A stretch of DNA of 64,000 bases. Origin: an uncultured Bacteroidota bacterium (lineage in GTDB: Bacteria; Bacteroidota; Bacteroidia; B-17B0; Aurantibacillaceae). The DNA is taken from assembly GCA_937873155.1 (NCBI GenBank), contig CALMVZ010000013.1, positions 328,242 to 392,241 on the forward strand. Reading direction: 5' to 3'. Of the stretch, positions 44,516 to 56,195 are shown piece after piece (position 1 is the first letter of the stretch; each line of letters starts with the position of its first letter). The notes below the pieces were generated by a model. It made no database searches and was not told where the DNA came from. It worked only from the letters and a program-made list of their open reading frames with translations. Made by a program: the position numbers and the translations under genes.

Positions 44516-44586
44516 ACGGGCATAGTTCAATGGTAGAATAGCGGTCTCCAAAACCGTTGATGGGAGTTCGAATCTCTCTGCCCGTG
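44516..44586 (+). tRNA. tRNA-Trp (anticodon CCA)
   Basis: Acceptor ACGGGCA pairs with TGCCCGT; the anticodon loop reads CCA; the D-loop CAATGGTAGAA and T-loop TTCGAAT are normal. It sits between tuf and secE, the usual place in Bacteroidota. Confidence 0.96.
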
Positions 44587-44672
44587 CAAAACAGTTGGTA
44601 GTTGATAGTTCGGAATTGGGAGAAAAACCTGAATTCTACGAACTGCGAACTACGAACTAAAAACTAAAAATT

Positions 44673-44873
44673 ATGAGTAAAATAAAAACATATTTTGAAG
44701 AAACTACCAATGAGTTGGTAAGTAAAGTGAGTTGGCCTACCTGGCAGGAATTACAGGGAAGCGCCATGGTAGTTATGGTGGCTTCAATAATTATTGCGCT
44801 TGTGGTTTTTGCCATGGACTCAGCATTTGGAAAGCTAATGGAACTGGCTTACCAGATGATTAACGGAATGTAA
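44673..44873 (+). CDS. secE: Preprotein translocase subunit SecE
   Basis: A 66-residue protein with a short amphipathic helix (SKIKTYFEETTNELVSKVSWPTW) including the conserved VSWPT motif and one transmembrane helix (about 30-55, VVMVASIIIALVVFAMDSA). It clamps SecY in the membrane channel. nusG follows. The spacer before it holds imperfect inverted words (TAGTTCGGAATT and near-complements, 44598-44657) that may form an mRNA hairpin or reflect a Bacteroidota repeat. Confidence 0.95.
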   Translation: MSKIKTYFEETTNELVSKVSWPTWQELQGSAMVVMVASIIIALVVFAMDSAFGKLMELAYQMINGM

Positions 44874-44896
44874 ATTAATTAGAAGATTTTTTGATC

Positions 44897-45478
44897 ATGG
44901 TACAACCAAAAACAAAATCGAAACTTGATCCTGCAACTGCTGCAAAAAAATGGTACGTAGTACGTGCTATCAGCGGCCAGGAAAAAAAGGTGAAGCAATA
45001 TATTGAAGTGGAGATCAACCGTCTTAAGCTTAACGATTACGTTTCGCAAGTGTTGATCCCGACTGAAAAAATTATCCAGATCCGTAACGGAAAGAAGATC
45101 GCGAAAGAGCGTTCGTTCTATCCGGGCTATGTTTTAATTGAAGCTCTTTTAGTAGGTGAAATTCCTCACACCATTAAAAACATTACAGGTGTAATTGGTT
45201 TTTTAGGTGAAACAAAAGGTGGCGATCCTGTACCAATGCGTTTATCAGAAGTAAACCGCATCTTAGGTAAAGTGGATGAGTTAACTGAGGCTGAAGGAAC
45301 TGTTACTACAAATTATGTAGTAGGTGAATCAGTGAAAGTAATTAATGGTCCGTTCAACGGATTCAATGGTATCATTGAAGAAGTTAACGAAGAGAAAAAG
45401 AAAATTAAAGTTACAGTTAAGATCTTCGGCCGTAAAACTCCAGTTGAGTTGAATTACGGAGAAGTAGAAAGAGAATAA
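44897..45478 (+). CDS. nusG: Transcription termination/antitermination factor NusG
   Basis: ATG 44897 (after TTGATC) gives a 193-residue protein with an NGN domain (KKWYVVRAISGQEKKVKQYI, RSFYPGYVLIE) and a KOW domain (ESVKVINGPFNGFNGIIEE). It binds RNA polymerase and couples it to the ribosome and Rho. secE is 23 bp upstream; rplK follows after 188 bp, so a promoter may lie between. Confidence 0.95.
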   Translation: MVQPKTKSKLDPATAAKKWYVVRAISGQEKKVKQYIEVEINRLKLNDYVSQVLIPTEKIIQIRNGKKIAKERSFYPGYVLIEALLVGEIPHTIKNITGVIGFLGETKGGDPVPMRLSEVNRILGKVDELTEAEGTVTTNYVVGESVKVINGPFNGFNGIIEEVNEEKKKIKVTVKIFGRKTPVELNYGEVERE

Positions 45479-45613
45479 AAACATTGAAGGTTAAGTCCTG
45501 ACACGAGTCCGCTTTGCTGCTTCCAACTCAAAGTAAAACTAGTCAGAAACGGAACCAACAATAAAACAAAGATGAAGTCATAGGTGAGACATTGACAACA
45601 TCGCTAAACAAAC

Positions 45614-45641
45614 GGTAAAGCAGAACAAAGTACGCTTTACC
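45614..45641 (+). promoter_or_regulatory. Possible leader hairpin before rplK
   Basis: GGTAAAGC and GCTTTACC (perfect 8-bp arms, 12-nt loop) lie 26 bp before the rplK start. Ribosomal protein L1 or L11 autoregulation through the leader is one reading, but the known L1 site was not recognised. Confidence 0.3.
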
Positions 45642-45666
45642 ATAATTTAAAAAATAAATAAAGAAG

Positions 45667-46104
45667 ATGGCAAAAGAATTATCAGCAATAGTGAAGCTTC
45701 AGATTAAAGGTGGAGCTGCTAACCCATCTCCGCCAATTGGTCCTGCATTAGGTGCAAAAGGTGTGAACATTATGGAGTTCTGTAAGCAATTCAACGCTAG
45801 AACCCAGGAGCAACAAGGTAAAGTATTACCTGTTATCATCAATGTTTACTCTGACAAGACTTTTGATTTCATTATCAAACGTCCGCCGGTAGCAGCACAA
45901 ATTATGGAGGTGACTAAAATAAAGCTGGGTTCAGGTACTAGTAACCGTAAAAAAGTTGGTTCTATTTCATGGGATCAAATTCGCAAAATCGCTGAAGATA
46001 AAATTGTAGACATGAATTGTTTTACAGTTGAATCAGCAATGAGCATGGTTGCAGGAACTGCACGTAGTATGGGTGTTAACGTAACAGGTAACAAACCCTT
46101 TTAA
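45667..46104 (+). CDS. rplK: 50S ribosomal protein L11
   Basis: A 145-residue protein with the L11 N-terminal signature [20 protein letters not shown] and the C-terminal rRNA-binding helix with ARSMGVNV. It forms the GTPase-associated stalk base with 23S rRNA. First gene of rplKAJL-rpoBC. Confidence 0.98.
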   Translation: MAKELSAIVKLQIKGGAANPSPPIGPALGAKGVNIMEFCKQFNARTQEQQGKVLPVIINVYSDKTFDFIIKRPPVAAQIMEVTKIKLGSGTSNRKKVGSISWDQIRKIAEDKIVDMNCFTVESAMSMVAGTARSMGVNVTGNKPF

Positions 46105-46142
46105 TAATTAAACAATTAATAACAATTAAAAATTAGCTAAAA

Positions 46143-46838
46143 ATGGCAACGTTGACTAAAAAAAGAAAAGCTGCTGTAGCAAAGTACGACGCTACAAAAG
46201 CTCACTCCGTTGCTGAAGCTTCAAAGGTGGTAAAAGAAATTACCACTACTAAATTTGATGCTTCAGTGGATCTTGCGATCCGTTTAGGAGTTGACCCGAA
46301 AAAAGCTAATCAGATGGTACGCGGTACAGTTACCTTACCTCACGGTACAGGTAAAACTATGCGTGTTTTAGCAATCGTAACTCCTGATAAGGAAGCGGAA
46401 GCTAAAGCTGCGGGCGCTGATTACGTTGGGTTAGATGAGTACATTGAGAAAATTAAAGGTGGATGGACTGACGTAGATGTGATCGTTACTATGCCTTCAG
46501 TTATGGGTAAAGTTGGTGCTTTAGGTCGTGTATTAGGCCCTCGTGGTTTAATGCCAAATCCTAAGACCGGTACTGTAACTATGGATGTTGGTAAAGCTGT
46601 ATCAGACTCAAAAGGTGGTAAAATTGATTTCAAAGTAGACAAAGCGGGTATTATTCATACACGTGTTGGTAAAGCTTCTTTCGATGCACAAAAATTAGAA
46701 GAAAATGCAATGGAAGTTCTTCAGGCTATCGTGAAATTGAAACCATCGAGCGCAAAAGGTACTTACGTAAGATCAGTAACCATGAGTAGCACAATGAGTG
46801 CGGGTATCATCATCGATACTAAATCATTCAACAACTAA
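46143..46838 (+). CDS. rplA: 50S ribosomal protein L1
   Basis: A 231-residue protein; the family signature [26 protein letters not shown] is cleanly present. It binds 23S rRNA at the exit-tRNA side and in other bacteria represses its own operon. Starts 38 bp after rplK. Confidence 0.98.
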   Translation: MATLTKKRKAAVAKYDATKAHSVAEASKVVKEITTTKFDASVDLAIRLGVDPKKANQMVRGTVTLPHGTGKTMRVLAIVTPDKEAEAKAAGADYVGLDEYIEKIKGGWTDVDVIVTMPSVMGKVGALGRVLGPRGLMPNPKTGTVTMDVGKAVSDSKGGKIDFKVDKAGIIHTRVGKASFDAQKLEENAMEVLQAIVKLKPSSAKGTYVRSVTMSSTMSAGIIIDTKSFNN

Positions 46839-46849
46839 AAACCTGCTAA

Positions 46850-47350
46850 ATGAATAAAGTAGAAAAAACAAAAGTAATAGATCAGTTGGTGGAAAAATTA
46901 AACGCCAACACTAAGATCTATTTAGCAGATTGTTCGACGTTAACAGTTGAAAAAGTTAATGCTTTCCGTAAGGTTTGCTTCGATAAAAAAGTAAGTGTAA
47001 CTGTTGTTAAGAACACATTGCTAAAAAAAGCAATTGAACGTGCTAACGACAGCAAATTAGCTGAGTTAATTCCTGCATTAAAAGGAGAAACAGCTTTGAT
47101 GTTCACTGAAACAGCGAATGCACCTGCAAAAGCAATTAAGGAATTCCGTAAAAAGGATTCTAAACCTGCATTAAAGGCAGCCTATGTTGAAGAAACAGTT
47201 TATATCGGCGACAATCAATTAGACGCTTTGGCTTCAATGAAGTCGAAGAACGAAATGATCGGCGATATCATTATGTTACTTCAATCTCCGATCCAGCGTG
47301 TAATGGGCGGATTAGAGAAAAAAGCAGGCGAGTCAGAAGCAGCAGCTTAA
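46850..47350 (+). CDS. rplJ: 50S ribosomal protein L10
   Basis: A 166-residue protein, anchor of the L7/L12 stalk, with VVKNTLLKKAIERAN and a C-terminal helix that binds L7/L12 dimers. Only 11 bp separate it from rplA, so there is no room for a long rplJL attenuator leader as known in E. coli. Confidence 0.97.
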   Translation: MNKVEKTKVIDQLVEKLNANTKIYLADCSTLTVEKVNAFRKVCFDKKVSVTVVKNTLLKKAIERANDSKLAELIPALKGETALMFTETANAPAKAIKEFRKKDSKPALKAAYVEETVYIGDNQLDALASMKSKNEMIGDIIMLLQSPIQRVMGGLEKKAGESEAAA

Positions 47351-47417
47351 TTAACGCACAACGATCAAAAAGAAAACAACAATTAATCAATTATTAAAAA
47401 TTTAAAAACAAAATAAA

Positions 47418-47792
47418 ATGGCAGACGTAAAATCAATAGCCGAAACGCTTGTTAACTTGACAGTAAAAGATGTACAAGAATTAGCAAAGATTCTAAAAGA
47501 CGAATATGGTATCGAACCGGCAGCAGCAGCAGTTGTTGTAGCAGGTGGTGGTGCAGCAGGCGGTGACGCAGCAGCAGCAAAAACTACATTCGATGTAATA
47601 TTAGTTGAAGCCGGAGCTGCGAAGCTTGGCGTAGTTAAAGTAGTAAAAGATCTTACAGGACTTGGCTTAAAAGAAGCTAAAGACTTAGTAGACGGTGCTC
47701 CGAAACCAGTTAAAGAAGGTATTTCGAAAGAAGAGTCAGAATCTATTAAGAAAGCTTTAGAAGAAGCTGGTGCTAAAGTTGAAATTAAGTAA
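47418..47792 (+). CDS. rplL: 50S ribosomal protein L7/L12
   Basis: A 124-residue stalk protein: N-terminal dimer domain, an Ala/Gly-rich hinge ([21 protein letters not shown]) and a C-terminal factor-binding domain ([20 protein letters not shown]). It starts 67 bp after rplJ. Confidence 0.98.
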   Translation: MADVKSIAETLVNLTVKDVQELAKILKDEYGIEPAAAAVVVAGGGAAGGDAAAAKTTFDVILVEAGAAKLGVVKVVKDLTGLGLKEAKDLVDGAPKPVKEGISKEESESIKKALEEAGAKVEIK

Positions 47793-47901
47793 TTAATACA
47801 TTTCGGGAAAAGGCTGTGTAACAACAGCCCTTTCCCATTTGTTGTTACCTGATCTCGTACTTTGAACTTTGAATCTTTACTAACTTAACTATATAAACAC
47901 A

Positions 47902-50900
47902 TTGGCTGCAACAGTAAAACCAAAACAGAGAATTAATTTCTCATCCAATAAATTTCCGATCGAGTACCCGGACTTTTTGGATATTCAAGTGAAGTCTTTC
48001 CAGGATTTTTTCCAGTTAGAAACTACACCTGAGAACCGTAAAAAAGAAGGTTTGTTTAAAGTGTTTGCCGAAAATTTTCCAATTTCGGATGCACGTAACA
48101 ACTTCGTTTTAGAGTTTAAAGATTATTATATCGATCCGCCTCGTTACTCTATTGATGAGTGTATCGAGCGTGGATTAACGTACAGTGTGCCCTTAAAAGC
48201 AAAACTTTATTTGTACTGTACAGATCCTGAACATGAAGATTTCGAACCCATTATGCAGGACGTATACTTGGGAACAATCCCTTATATGACACCAAAAGGA
48301 TCATTCGTGATCAATGGTGCTGAAAGGGTAATTGTATCTCAGTTACACCGTTCACCAGGCGTGTTCTTCGGACAAAGCCGCCATGCAAATGGAACAAAAT
48401 TATATAGTGCACGTGTTATCCCTTTCAAAGGTTCGTGGATAGAATTTGCTACCGACATCAACAACGTCATGTACGCTTACATCGACCGTAAGAAAAAATT
48501 ACCGGTAACAACTCTATTACGCGCGATCGGTTTCGAAAGCGATAAACAAATTTTAGAGATATTCGGATTAGCTGATGAAGTTAAGGTTAGCAAAGCCGGA
48601 TTAAAACGTGAAGTAGGCCGCAGACTTGCAGCACGTATCTTAAAAACATGGTTAGAAGATTTTGTTGATGAGGACACCGGAGAGGTAGTTTCTATCGAAC
48701 GTAATGAAGTTATCTTAGACCGTGAAACTGTTCTAGAAGACGCACACATTGACCTAATTGCTGATGCAGGCGTGAAATCGATCATTCTTCACAAAGAAGA
48801 CATCAACACTGCTGATTACGCAATTATCTACAATACATTACAAAAAGATTCAACCAATTCTGAAAAAGAAGCGATTGAATATATCTACCGTTTGTTACGT
48901 AACGCTGAACCACCTGATGAAGAAACAGCTCGTGGTGTTATCGACAAATTATTCTTCTCTGATAAACGTTATGATCTTGGAGAAGTAGGTCGTTACCGTA
49001 TCAACAAAAAATTAGGTATCGATATTCCAATGAATATCCGTGTTCTTACAAAAGAAGACATGATCCTTATCATTAAGTATTTGATCGAATTGATCAACTC
49101 TAAAACTGATGTGGATGATATTGACCACTTAAGTAACCGTCGTGTTCGTACCGTAGGCGAGCAGCTTTACTCTCAGTTCGGAGTAGGTTTAGCTCGTATG
49201 GCACGTACTATCCGTGAGCGTATGAACGTTCGCGATAACGAGGTGTTTACGCCTACAGATCTGATCAATGCTAAAACATTATCATCTGTAATTAACTCTT
49301 TCTTTGGTACAAACCAGTTATCTCAGTTCATGGATCAAACCAATCCATTATCGGAGATCACTCACAAGCGTCGTCTTTCGGCACTCGGGCCAGGAGGTTT
49401 AAGTCGTGAGCGTGCGGGCTTCGAGGTTCGTGACGTACACTACACTCACTACGGTCGTCTTTGTACTATTGAAACACCGGAAGGGCCAAACATCGGTTTG
49501 ATCTCTTCATTGTGTGTTTATGCAAAAATTAATAAACTTGGTTTCATTGAAACGCCTTATCGTCCTGTAAAAGATGGTAAGATCGAAATCAACAAACCAA
49601 TTGTTTATTTAACAGCTGAAGAAGAAGATCAAAAGAATATTGCACAAACAAGTGCAACTATTGATGAAAAAGGAAACTTAACAGGCAAGAAAGTTGTTGC
49701 TCGTTTCGAAGGTGATTTCCCTGTACTTGAACCGGACAAGGTTCATTTAATGGATATTGCTCCGAATCAGATCGCATCTATCGCTGCTTCGTTAATTCCG
49801 TTCTTAGAGCATGATGATGCTAACCGTGCCTTAATGGGATCGAACATGCAACGTCAGGCTGTACCTTTAATGCGTCCGCAATCTCCGATCGTTGGAACAG
49901 GTATTGAAGCTCGTGTTGCTCAAGATTCACGTGTGTTAATTAACGCAGAAGGTAATGGTATCGTTGAGTATGTGGATGCTCGCGAGATCGTGATCCGTTA
50001 CGATCGCAGCGAAGAAGAAAAATTGATCAGCTTTGATGGCGATGTAAGAACTTATAAGTTAACTAAATTCCAAAAAACGAATCAAAGTACTTGTATGAAC
50101 TTAAAACCTATCGTTAAGAAAGGTGATAAAGTTTCAAGAGGACAAGTGCTTTGTGACGGTTACGCAACTGAAGCAGGTGAACTTGCATTAGGCCGTAACC
50201 TGAAAGTGGCTTTCATGCCTTGGAAAGGTTACAACTTTGAGGATGCTATCGTGATCTCTGAAAAGATCGTTCGCGATGATATCTTCACGTCTATTCACAT
50301 TGATGAATATTCTTTGGAAGTTCGTGATACAAAACGTGGTTTAGAAGAATTAACTCCGGATATCCCTAACGTAAGTGAAGATGCAACGAAAGACCTTGAT
50401 GATAAAGGTATCATTCGCATCGGTGCTGAGGTTAAAGAAGGTGATATCTTAATTGGTAAGATCACTCCGAAAGGAGAAACTGATCCTTCACCTGAGGAGA
50501 AATTATTACGTGCGATCTTTGGTGATAAAGCAGGTGATGTGAAAGATGCATCATTACGCGTATCTCCATCGTTGAAAGGTGTGGTAATTGATAAAAAATT
50601 ATTCTCTCGCGCTATTAAAGATAAAAAAGCGAAAGCCGATGAAAAACCGGTTATCGATAAATTAGATTCAGAACACGAGAAGAATATCCATAACATCAAA
50701 TTACAATTAATTGATAAATTATTTGTGTTGGTGAATGGCCGTACTTCGCAAGGCGTTCATAATATTTTAGGTGAAGAAATTATTCCTCGCGGAACTAAGT
50801 TCACACAAAAATTATTAGAGCGTGTTGATTTCTCTGAAGTAAATCCAAGCAACTGGACAACTGATAAGGATAAGAACGAACAGATCGAACGTTTGTTACA

Positions 50901-51714
50901 TAACTTCATGATAAAGTACAACGACTTATTAGGTCAGTACAAGCGTGAAAAATTCCAGATCACTGTTGGTGATGAACTACCTGCGGGTATCGTTCAGTTA
51001 GCGAAAGTTTACATCGCACAAAAACGTAAATTAAAAGTTGGTGATAAAATGGCGGGACGTCACGGTAACAAAGGTATCGTTGCACGTATCGTTAAAGAAG
51101 AGGATATGCCATTCCTTGAAGACGGAACTCCTGTTGACATCGTATTAAATCCATTAGGTGTACCATCGCGTATGAACCTTGGACAGATCTACGAAACTGT
51201 GTTAGCTTGGGCCGGACAAAAATTAGGATTGAAATTCTCGACTCCAATTTTCGATGGTGCTTCAATTGAACAAATAGATGAATACACTGCAAAAGCCGGT
51301 GTTCCTCAATACGGCCGTACATACTTAATTGATGGCGGAACCGGTGAGAGATTTGATCAACCTGCAACAGTAGGTATCATTTACATGTTGAAATTAGGCC
51401 ACATGGTTGATGACAAAATGCACGCGCGTTCGATCGGACCATATTCATTAATTACGCAACAGCCTTTAGGTGGTAAAGCACAGTTTGGTGGTCAGCGTTT
51501 TGGTGAGATGGAGGTTTGGGCACTCGAAGCATATGGAGCAGCTAACGTGTTACAGGAATTATTAACTGTTAAGTCGGATGACGTAATGGGCCGTGCAAAA
51601 GCTTACGAAGCAATTGTAAAAGGTGAGAACATTCCTGCACCGGGCATACCTGAATCATTCAATGTATTATTACATGAATTAAGAGGGTTGGCTTTAGATG
51701 TAACAATGGAGTAA
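47902..51714 (+). CDS. rpoB: RNA polymerase beta subunit (TTG start)
   Basis: A 1270-residue subunit. No ATG or GTG is in frame before the family's conserved N-terminus ([25 protein letters not shown]), so the TTG at 47902 is the start. The rifampicin-binding pocket (about 472-496, [14 protein letters not shown] then [13 protein letters not shown]) carries the usual sensitive residues. The C-terminal [14 protein letters not shown] and [26 protein letters not shown] are complete. It follows rplL by 109 bp and precedes rpoC by 110 bp. Confidence 0.97.
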   Translation: MAATVKPKQRINFSSNKFPIEYPDFLDIQVKSFQDFFQLETTPENRKKEGLFKVFAENFPISDARNNFVLEFKDYYIDPPRYSIDECIERGLTYSVPLKAKLYLYCTDPEHEDFEPIMQDVYLGTIPYMTPKGSFVINGAERVIVSQLHRSPGVFFGQSRHANGTKLYSARVIPFKGSWIEFATDINNVMYAYIDRKKKLPVTTLLRAIGFESDKQILEIFGLADEVKVSKAGLKREVGRRLAARILKTWLEDFVDEDTGEVVSIERNEVILDRETVLEDAHIDLIADAGVKSIILHKEDINTADYAIIYNTLQKDSTNSEKEAIEYIYRLLRNAEPPDEETARGVIDKLFFSDKRYDLGEVGRYRINKKLGIDIPMNIRVLTKEDMILIIKYLIELINSKTDVDDIDHLSNRRVRTVGEQLYSQFGVGLARMARTIRERMNVRDNEVFTPTDLINAKTLSSVINSFFGTNQLSQFMDQTNPLSEITHKRRLSALGPGGLSRERAGFEVRDVHYTHYGRLCTIETPEGPNIGLISSLCVYAKINKLGFIETPYRPVKDGKIEINKPIVYLTAEEEDQKNIAQTSATIDEKGNLTGKKVVARFEGDFPVLEPDKVHLMDIAPNQIASIAASLIPFLEHDDANRALMGSNMQRQAVPLMRPQSPIVGTGIEARVAQDSRVLINAEGNGIVEYVDAREIVIRYDRSEEEKLISFDGDVRTYKLTKFQKTNQSTCMNLKPIVKKGDKVSRGQVLCDGYATEAGELALGRNLKVAFMPWKGYNFEDAIVISEKIVRDDIFTSIHIDEYSLEVRDTKRGLEELTPDIPNVSEDATKDLDDKGIIRIGAEVKEGDILIGKITPKGETDPSPEEKLLRAIFGDKAGDVKDASLRVSPSLKGVVIDKKLFSRAIKDKKAKADEKPVIDKLDSEHEKNIHNIKLQLIDKLFVLVNGRTSQGVHNILGEEIIPRGTKFTQKLLERVDFSEVNPSNWTTDKDKNEQIERLLHNFMIKYNDLLGQYKREKFQITVGDELPAGIVQLAKVYIAQKRKLKVGDKMAGRHGNKGIVARIVKEEDMPFLEDGTPVDIVLNPLGVPSRMNLGQIYETVLAWAGQKLGLKFSTPIFDGASIEQIDEYTAKAGVPQYGRTYLIDGGTGERFDQPATVGIIYMLKLGHMVDDKMHARSIGPYSLITQQPLGGKAQFGGQRFGEMEVWALEAYGAANVLQELLTVKSDDVMGRAKAYEAIVKGENIPAPGIPESFNVLLHELRGLALDVTME

Positions 51715-51824
51715 TTGATTTACGATTTTAGGATTTACAATTGACGATTTGTAAAAGTAAATCCAAAATTCGTTAAGAGATCAAAATTGTAAATTGTCAA
51801 TATAAAAATTGTAAATAGAAAAAA

Positions 51825-54800
51825 ATGGCTTTAAGAAAAGATAATAAATTAAAATCGAACTTCTCTAAGATCACGATCAGCCTTGCATCGCCGGAATCTA
51901 TTCTGCAGCGTTCAAGCGGTGAGGTGTTAAAACCGGAGACGATCAACTACCGTACTTATAAACCTGAGCGTGATGGTTTATTCTGCGAGCGTATATTCGG
52001 TCCTGTAAAGGATTACGAATGTCATTGCGGTAAATACAAACGTATCCGTTACAAAGGCATTATTTGCGACCGTTGTGGTGTTGAGGTAACTGAGAAAAAA
52101 GTTCGCCGTGAACGTATGGGGCATATCGCTCTTGTAGTTCCTGTTGCTCATATCTGGTACTTCCGTTCGTTACCAAATAAAATTGGTTACATCTTAGGTT
52201 TACCAACCAAGAAATTGGATATGATCATTTACTACGAGCGTTATGTAGTAATTAACGCAGGTGCTGCTGCAACTGTTAACTATTTGGATTTCTTAACTGA
52301 AGAAGAATACTTAAATATTCTTGATACACTTCCAAAAGAGAACACTGCATTAGACGATACTGATCCGAATAAATTTATCGCGAAAATGGGTGCTGAAGCC
52401 ATTCAGGACTTATTATCTCGTTTAGATCTTGACAGCTTATCGTACGAGTTACGTCACAAAGCATCAACTGAAACTTCTCAGCAACGTAAGAACGAAGCAT
52501 TGAAACGTTTACAAGTAATTGAAGCGTTCCGTCATGCAAATACTCACGTTGTAAATAAACCTGAGTGGATGATCGTGAAAATTGTTCCGGTTATTCCACC
52601 TGAGTTACGTCCACTCGTTCCATTAGATGGCGGACGTTTCGCAACTTCAGATTTAAATGACTTATATCGCCGCGTAATTATCCGTAACAACCGTTTGAAG
52701 CGTTTGATCGAGATCAAAGCTCCGGATGTAATTTTACGTAACGAGAAGCGTATGTTACAAGAGTCAGTTGACTCGTTATTCGATAACTCAAGAAAATCGA
52801 ATGCAGTTAAAACTGAATCTAACCGTGCGTTAAAATCATTATCAGATTCATTAAAAGGTAAACAAGGACGTTTCCGTCAGAACTTATTAGGTAAACGTGT
52901 GGATTATTCAGCACGTTCGGTTATTGTCGTTGGTCCTGAATTAAAATTACATGAGTGCGGATTACCAAAAGAAATGGCAGCTGAATTATTCAAGCCATTT
53001 ATTATCCGTAAAATGATCGAACGTGGTATTGTGAAAACAGTTAAATCTGCAAAGAAAATTGTTGACCGCAAAGAACCGATCGTTTGGGATATTTTAGAGA
53101 ACGTGTTAAAAGGACATCCGGTGATGTTAAACCGTGCCCCGACACTCCACAGATTAGGTATCCAGGCATTCCAGCCAAAATTGATCGAAGGAAAAGCTAT
53201 TCAATTACATCCATTAGTATGTTCTGCGTTCAACGCCGATTTCGACGGTGACCAGATGGCAGTACACGTTCCATTGGGACATGCTGCAATTCTGGAAACA
53301 CAAATTTTGATGTTGGCTTCTCATAACATTCTGAACCCGTCTAACGGTGCGCCGGTTGCGGTTCCATCTCAGGACATGGTTTTAGGTTTATATTACTTAA
53401 CTAAATCTAAGCGTAACCTTAAGAATGATGCAGTAAAAGGTGAAGGCCGTATTTTCTATAGCGCAGAAGAAGTTGTTATCGCGTTAAACGAAAAACAAGT
53501 TGACTTACACGCACAAATTAAAGTTAGAATTACAAACCATTTAGACGGAGACAAATTAGTTCCAAAAACTATCGAGACTTCTGTAGGGCGTGTAATATTT
53601 AATCAATTAGTGCCGCATGAAGTTGGTTTCATCAATGAATTATTGACCAAGAAATCACTTCGTGATATCATCGGTATGGTATTGAAGAAAACCGGAATGG
53701 CAAAAACTGCTAAGTTCTTAGATGATATCAAAGAATTAGGATTTAAAACTGCATTCCGTGGTGGATTATCGTTCAACTTAGGAGATATTCAAACGCCTCC
53801 TGAAAAAGCGGTGATCATTAAAGAAGCACACGACCAGGTTGAAGAAGTAATGAATAACTATAACATGGGATTCATTACCAATAACGAACGTTACAACCAG
53901 ATCATTGATATCTGGACGCATACTAACTCTAAAGTAACTAAGAAAGTGTTAGATACTTTAAGCAGCGACAAACAAGGATTTAACGCTGTGTACATGATGT
54001 TAGATTCAGGTGCCCGTGGTTCTAAAGAACAAATTAAACAGTTAAGTGGAATGCGCGGATTAATGGCGAAACCACAGAAAGCCGGTAACACAGGTGCAGA
54101 GATCATCGAGAATCCGGTATTATCGAATTTCCGTGAAGGTCTTTCCATCTTAGAATATTTCATTTCAACTCACGGTGCTCGTAAAGGTCTTGCCGATACA
54201 GCGTTAAAAACTGCCGATGCGGGTTACTTAACCCGTCGTTTAGTTGACGTAGCACAAGATGTTATCATCAATGAAGCTGATTGCGGAACCCTTCGTGGTT
54301 TAACAATGACTGCATTGAAAAATAACGATGATGTTGTTGAAACTTTATACGATCGTATCTTAGGTCGTGTAGCTGTTAACGACGTTTATCATCCGACAAC
54401 AGGAGAATTAATTGCAACAGGTGGTGAATTATTAACAGAAGACATTGCTGCAGCAGTTGAAAAATCTCCTCTTGAATCAGTTGAGATCCGTTCGGTATTA
54501 ACCTGCGAATCTAAATCCGGTGTGTGTGCTAAATGTTATGGCCGCAACTTAGCTAACGGACGTTTAGTTCAGTTAGGTGAAGCTGTAGGTGTAATTGCTG
54601 CACAGTCGATCGGTGAGCCGGGTACACAGTTAACTTTACGTACATTCCACGTGGGTGGTACTGCAAGTAACGTTGCTCAATCATCAAGCTTAGTAGCGAA
54701 ATACGAAGGTGTTGTTGAGATCGATGAATTACGTACAGTAGAAAGCGTTAATACAGATGGTGCAAAAGTGAACATCGTTATCGGTCGTTCCACTGAAGCA

Positions 54801-56114
54801 CGTATCGTTGATGCTAACACCGGAATCACTTTAACTACCGGTAACATTCCTTACGGTTCACAATTATATATTAAGCCGGGATCGAAAGTGAAGAAAGGTG
54901 ATATGATCTGTGATTGGGATCCGTATAACGCGGTTATCGTTTCTGAATTCGGGGGAACTGTTTCTTACGAACACATTAAAGAGAACGTAACTTTCCGTGA
55001 AGAATCTGATGAGCAAACAGGCTTTAAAGAAAAAGTGATTATTGAAAGTAAAGACAAAACCATGAATCCATTGATCAAGATCGTGGATAAAAAAGGTGAG
55101 TCTTTAAAAATGTATAACTTACCGGTAGGCGCACACATCGTTGTTAACGAAGCTGCGAAGATCGAGCCGGGACAAATATTAGTGAAGATCCCTCGTGTTA
55201 CAGGAAAAACAGGTGATATCACCGGTGGTTTACCTCGTGTAACTGAGTTATTCGAAGCTCGTAACCCAAGTAATCCTGCGGTTGTTTCTGAGATCGACGG
55301 TATCGTAACGTTTGGTAAAATTAAACGTGGTAACCGTGAGGTTGTGGTAGAAGCAAAAACAGGTGAACAACGCCGTTACTTAGTGTCTTTATCTAAACAT
55401 ATCTTAGTTCAGGAAAATGATTTCGTTCGCGCCGGTGATCCTTTATCAGACGGAGCAACATCTCCTGGCGATATCTTAGCGATCAAAGGCCCTACTGCAG
55501 TTCAGGAATATCTTGTGAATGAAATTCAGGAGGTATACCGTTTACAAGGTCAGAAATTGAACGATAAACATTTCGAAACTATCGTGCGTCAGATGATGCG
55601 TAAAGTTGAGATCGTTGATCCGGGCGATACTGTATTCTTAGAACAACAGATCGTGAACAAAGTTGATTTCATGACTGAGAACGACAATGTTTATGGAAAG
55701 AAAATTGTAATGGATCCGGGTGATTCAGCTGAATTGAAGCGTGGACAAGTAATTACAGCACGTAAATTACGTGATGAGAATTCAGTATTACGCCGTAAAG
55801 ACCAGAAATTGGTTGATGCGCGTGATGCAGTTCCTGCTACAGCAAATCCGATCTTACAAGGTATTACACGTGCGTCGTTACAAACACACAGTTGGATCTC
55901 TGCGGCATCGTTCCAGGAGACAACTAAGGTGTTGAATGAAGCAGCTGTAAATGGTAAAGTAGATACTTTATTAGGCTTGAAAGAGAACGTAATTGTAGGT
56001 CACTTGATCCCTGCAGGTACCGGTCTTCGTCAATACGAAAAACTGGTTGTAGGAAGCAAAGAAGAATACGAGCGTTTAATGGCAAGTAAAGAAGAGATCG
56101 AAGAAGAAGCATAA
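51825..56114 (+). CDS. rpoC: RNA polymerase beta' subunit
   Basis: A 1429-residue catalytic subunit. The N-terminal zinc site is C66, C68, C81 and C84, the catalytic Mg loop NADFDGD is at 470-476, and the second zinc cluster is in [15 protein letters not shown]. The trigger-loop region [20 protein letters not shown] follows. A strong terminator 18 bp after the stop closes the operon. Confidence 0.98.
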   Translation: MALRKDNKLKSNFSKITISLASPESILQRSSGEVLKPETINYRTYKPERDGLFCERIFGPVKDYECHCGKYKRIRYKGIICDRCGVEVTEKKVRRERMGHIALVVPVAHIWYFRSLPNKIGYILGLPTKKLDMIIYYERYVVINAGAAATVNYLDFLTEEEYLNILDTLPKENTALDDTDPNKFIAKMGAEAIQDLLSRLDLDSLSYELRHKASTETSQQRKNEALKRLQVIEAFRHANTHVVNKPEWMIVKIVPVIPPELRPLVPLDGGRFATSDLNDLYRRVIIRNNRLKRLIEIKAPDVILRNEKRMLQESVDSLFDNSRKSNAVKTESNRALKSLSDSLKGKQGRFRQNLLGKRVDYSARSVIVVGPELKLHECGLPKEMAAELFKPFIIRKMIERGIVKTVKSAKKIVDRKEPIVWDILENVLKGHPVMLNRAPTLHRLGIQAFQPKLIEGKAIQLHPLVCSAFNADFDGDQMAVHVPLGHAAILETQILMLASHNILNPSNGAPVAVPSQDMVLGLYYLTKSKRNLKNDAVKGEGRIFYSAEEVVIALNEKQVDLHAQIKVRITNHLDGDKLVPKTIETSVGRVIFNQLVPHEVGFINELLTKKSLRDIIGMVLKKTGMAKTAKFLDDIKELGFKTAFRGGLSFNLGDIQTPPEKAVIIKEAHDQVEEVMNNYNMGFITNNERYNQIIDIWTHTNSKVTKKVLDTLSSDKQGFNAVYMMLDSGARGSKEQIKQLSGMRGLMAKPQKAGNTGAEIIENPVLSNFREGLSILEYFISTHGARKGLADTALKTADAGYLTRRLVDVAQDVIINEADCGTLRGLTMTALKNNDDVVETLYDRILGRVAVNDVYHPTTGELIATGGELLTEDIAAAVEKSPLESVEIRSVLTCESKSGVCAKCYGRNLANGRLVQLGEAVGVIAAQSIGEPGTQLTLRTFHVGGTASNVAQSSSLVAKYEGVVEIDELRTVESVNTDGAKVNIVIGRSTEARIVDANTGITLTTGNIPYGSQLYIKPGSKVKKGDMICDWDPYNAVIVSEFGGTVSYEHIKENVTFREESDEQTGFKEKVIIESKDKTMNPLIKIVDKKGESLKMYNLPVGAHIVVNEAAKIEPGQILVKIPRVTGKTGDITGGLPRVTELFEARNPSNPAVVSEIDGIVTFGKIKRGNREVVVEAKTGEQRRYLVSLSKHILVQENDFVRAGDPLSDGATSPGDILAIKGPTAVQEYLVNEIQEVYRLQGQKLNDKHFETIVRQMMRKVEIVDPGDTVFLEQQIVNKVDFMTENDNVYGKKIVMDPGDSAELKRGQVITARKLRDENSVLRRKDQKLVDARDAVPATANPILQGITRASLQTHSWISAASFQETTKVLNEAAVNGKVDTLLGLKENVIVGHLIPAGTGLRQYEKLVVGSKEEYERLMASKEEIEEEA

Positions 56115-56132
56115 TAATATAATAACCCCTTT

Positions 56133-56179
56133 AAAAACCCTGCCTGTCATCGTGAGCTTGACGAACGGCAGGGTTTTTT
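56133..56179 (+). terminator. Terminator of the rplK-rpoC operon
   Basis: A perfect 12-bp stem (AAAAACCCTGCC and complement) closes a long loop and ends in a T run. The loop holds a copy of an element (GTGAGCTTGACGAACGG) related to the one at 42751. Confidence 0.9.
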
Positions 56180-56195
56180 GTTTTATATTTATCAT

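Noticed and set aside
45479..45666. L1-binding mRNA leader before rplK
   Set aside because: Only a simple 8-bp hairpin is visible; the conserved L1 site was not recognised.
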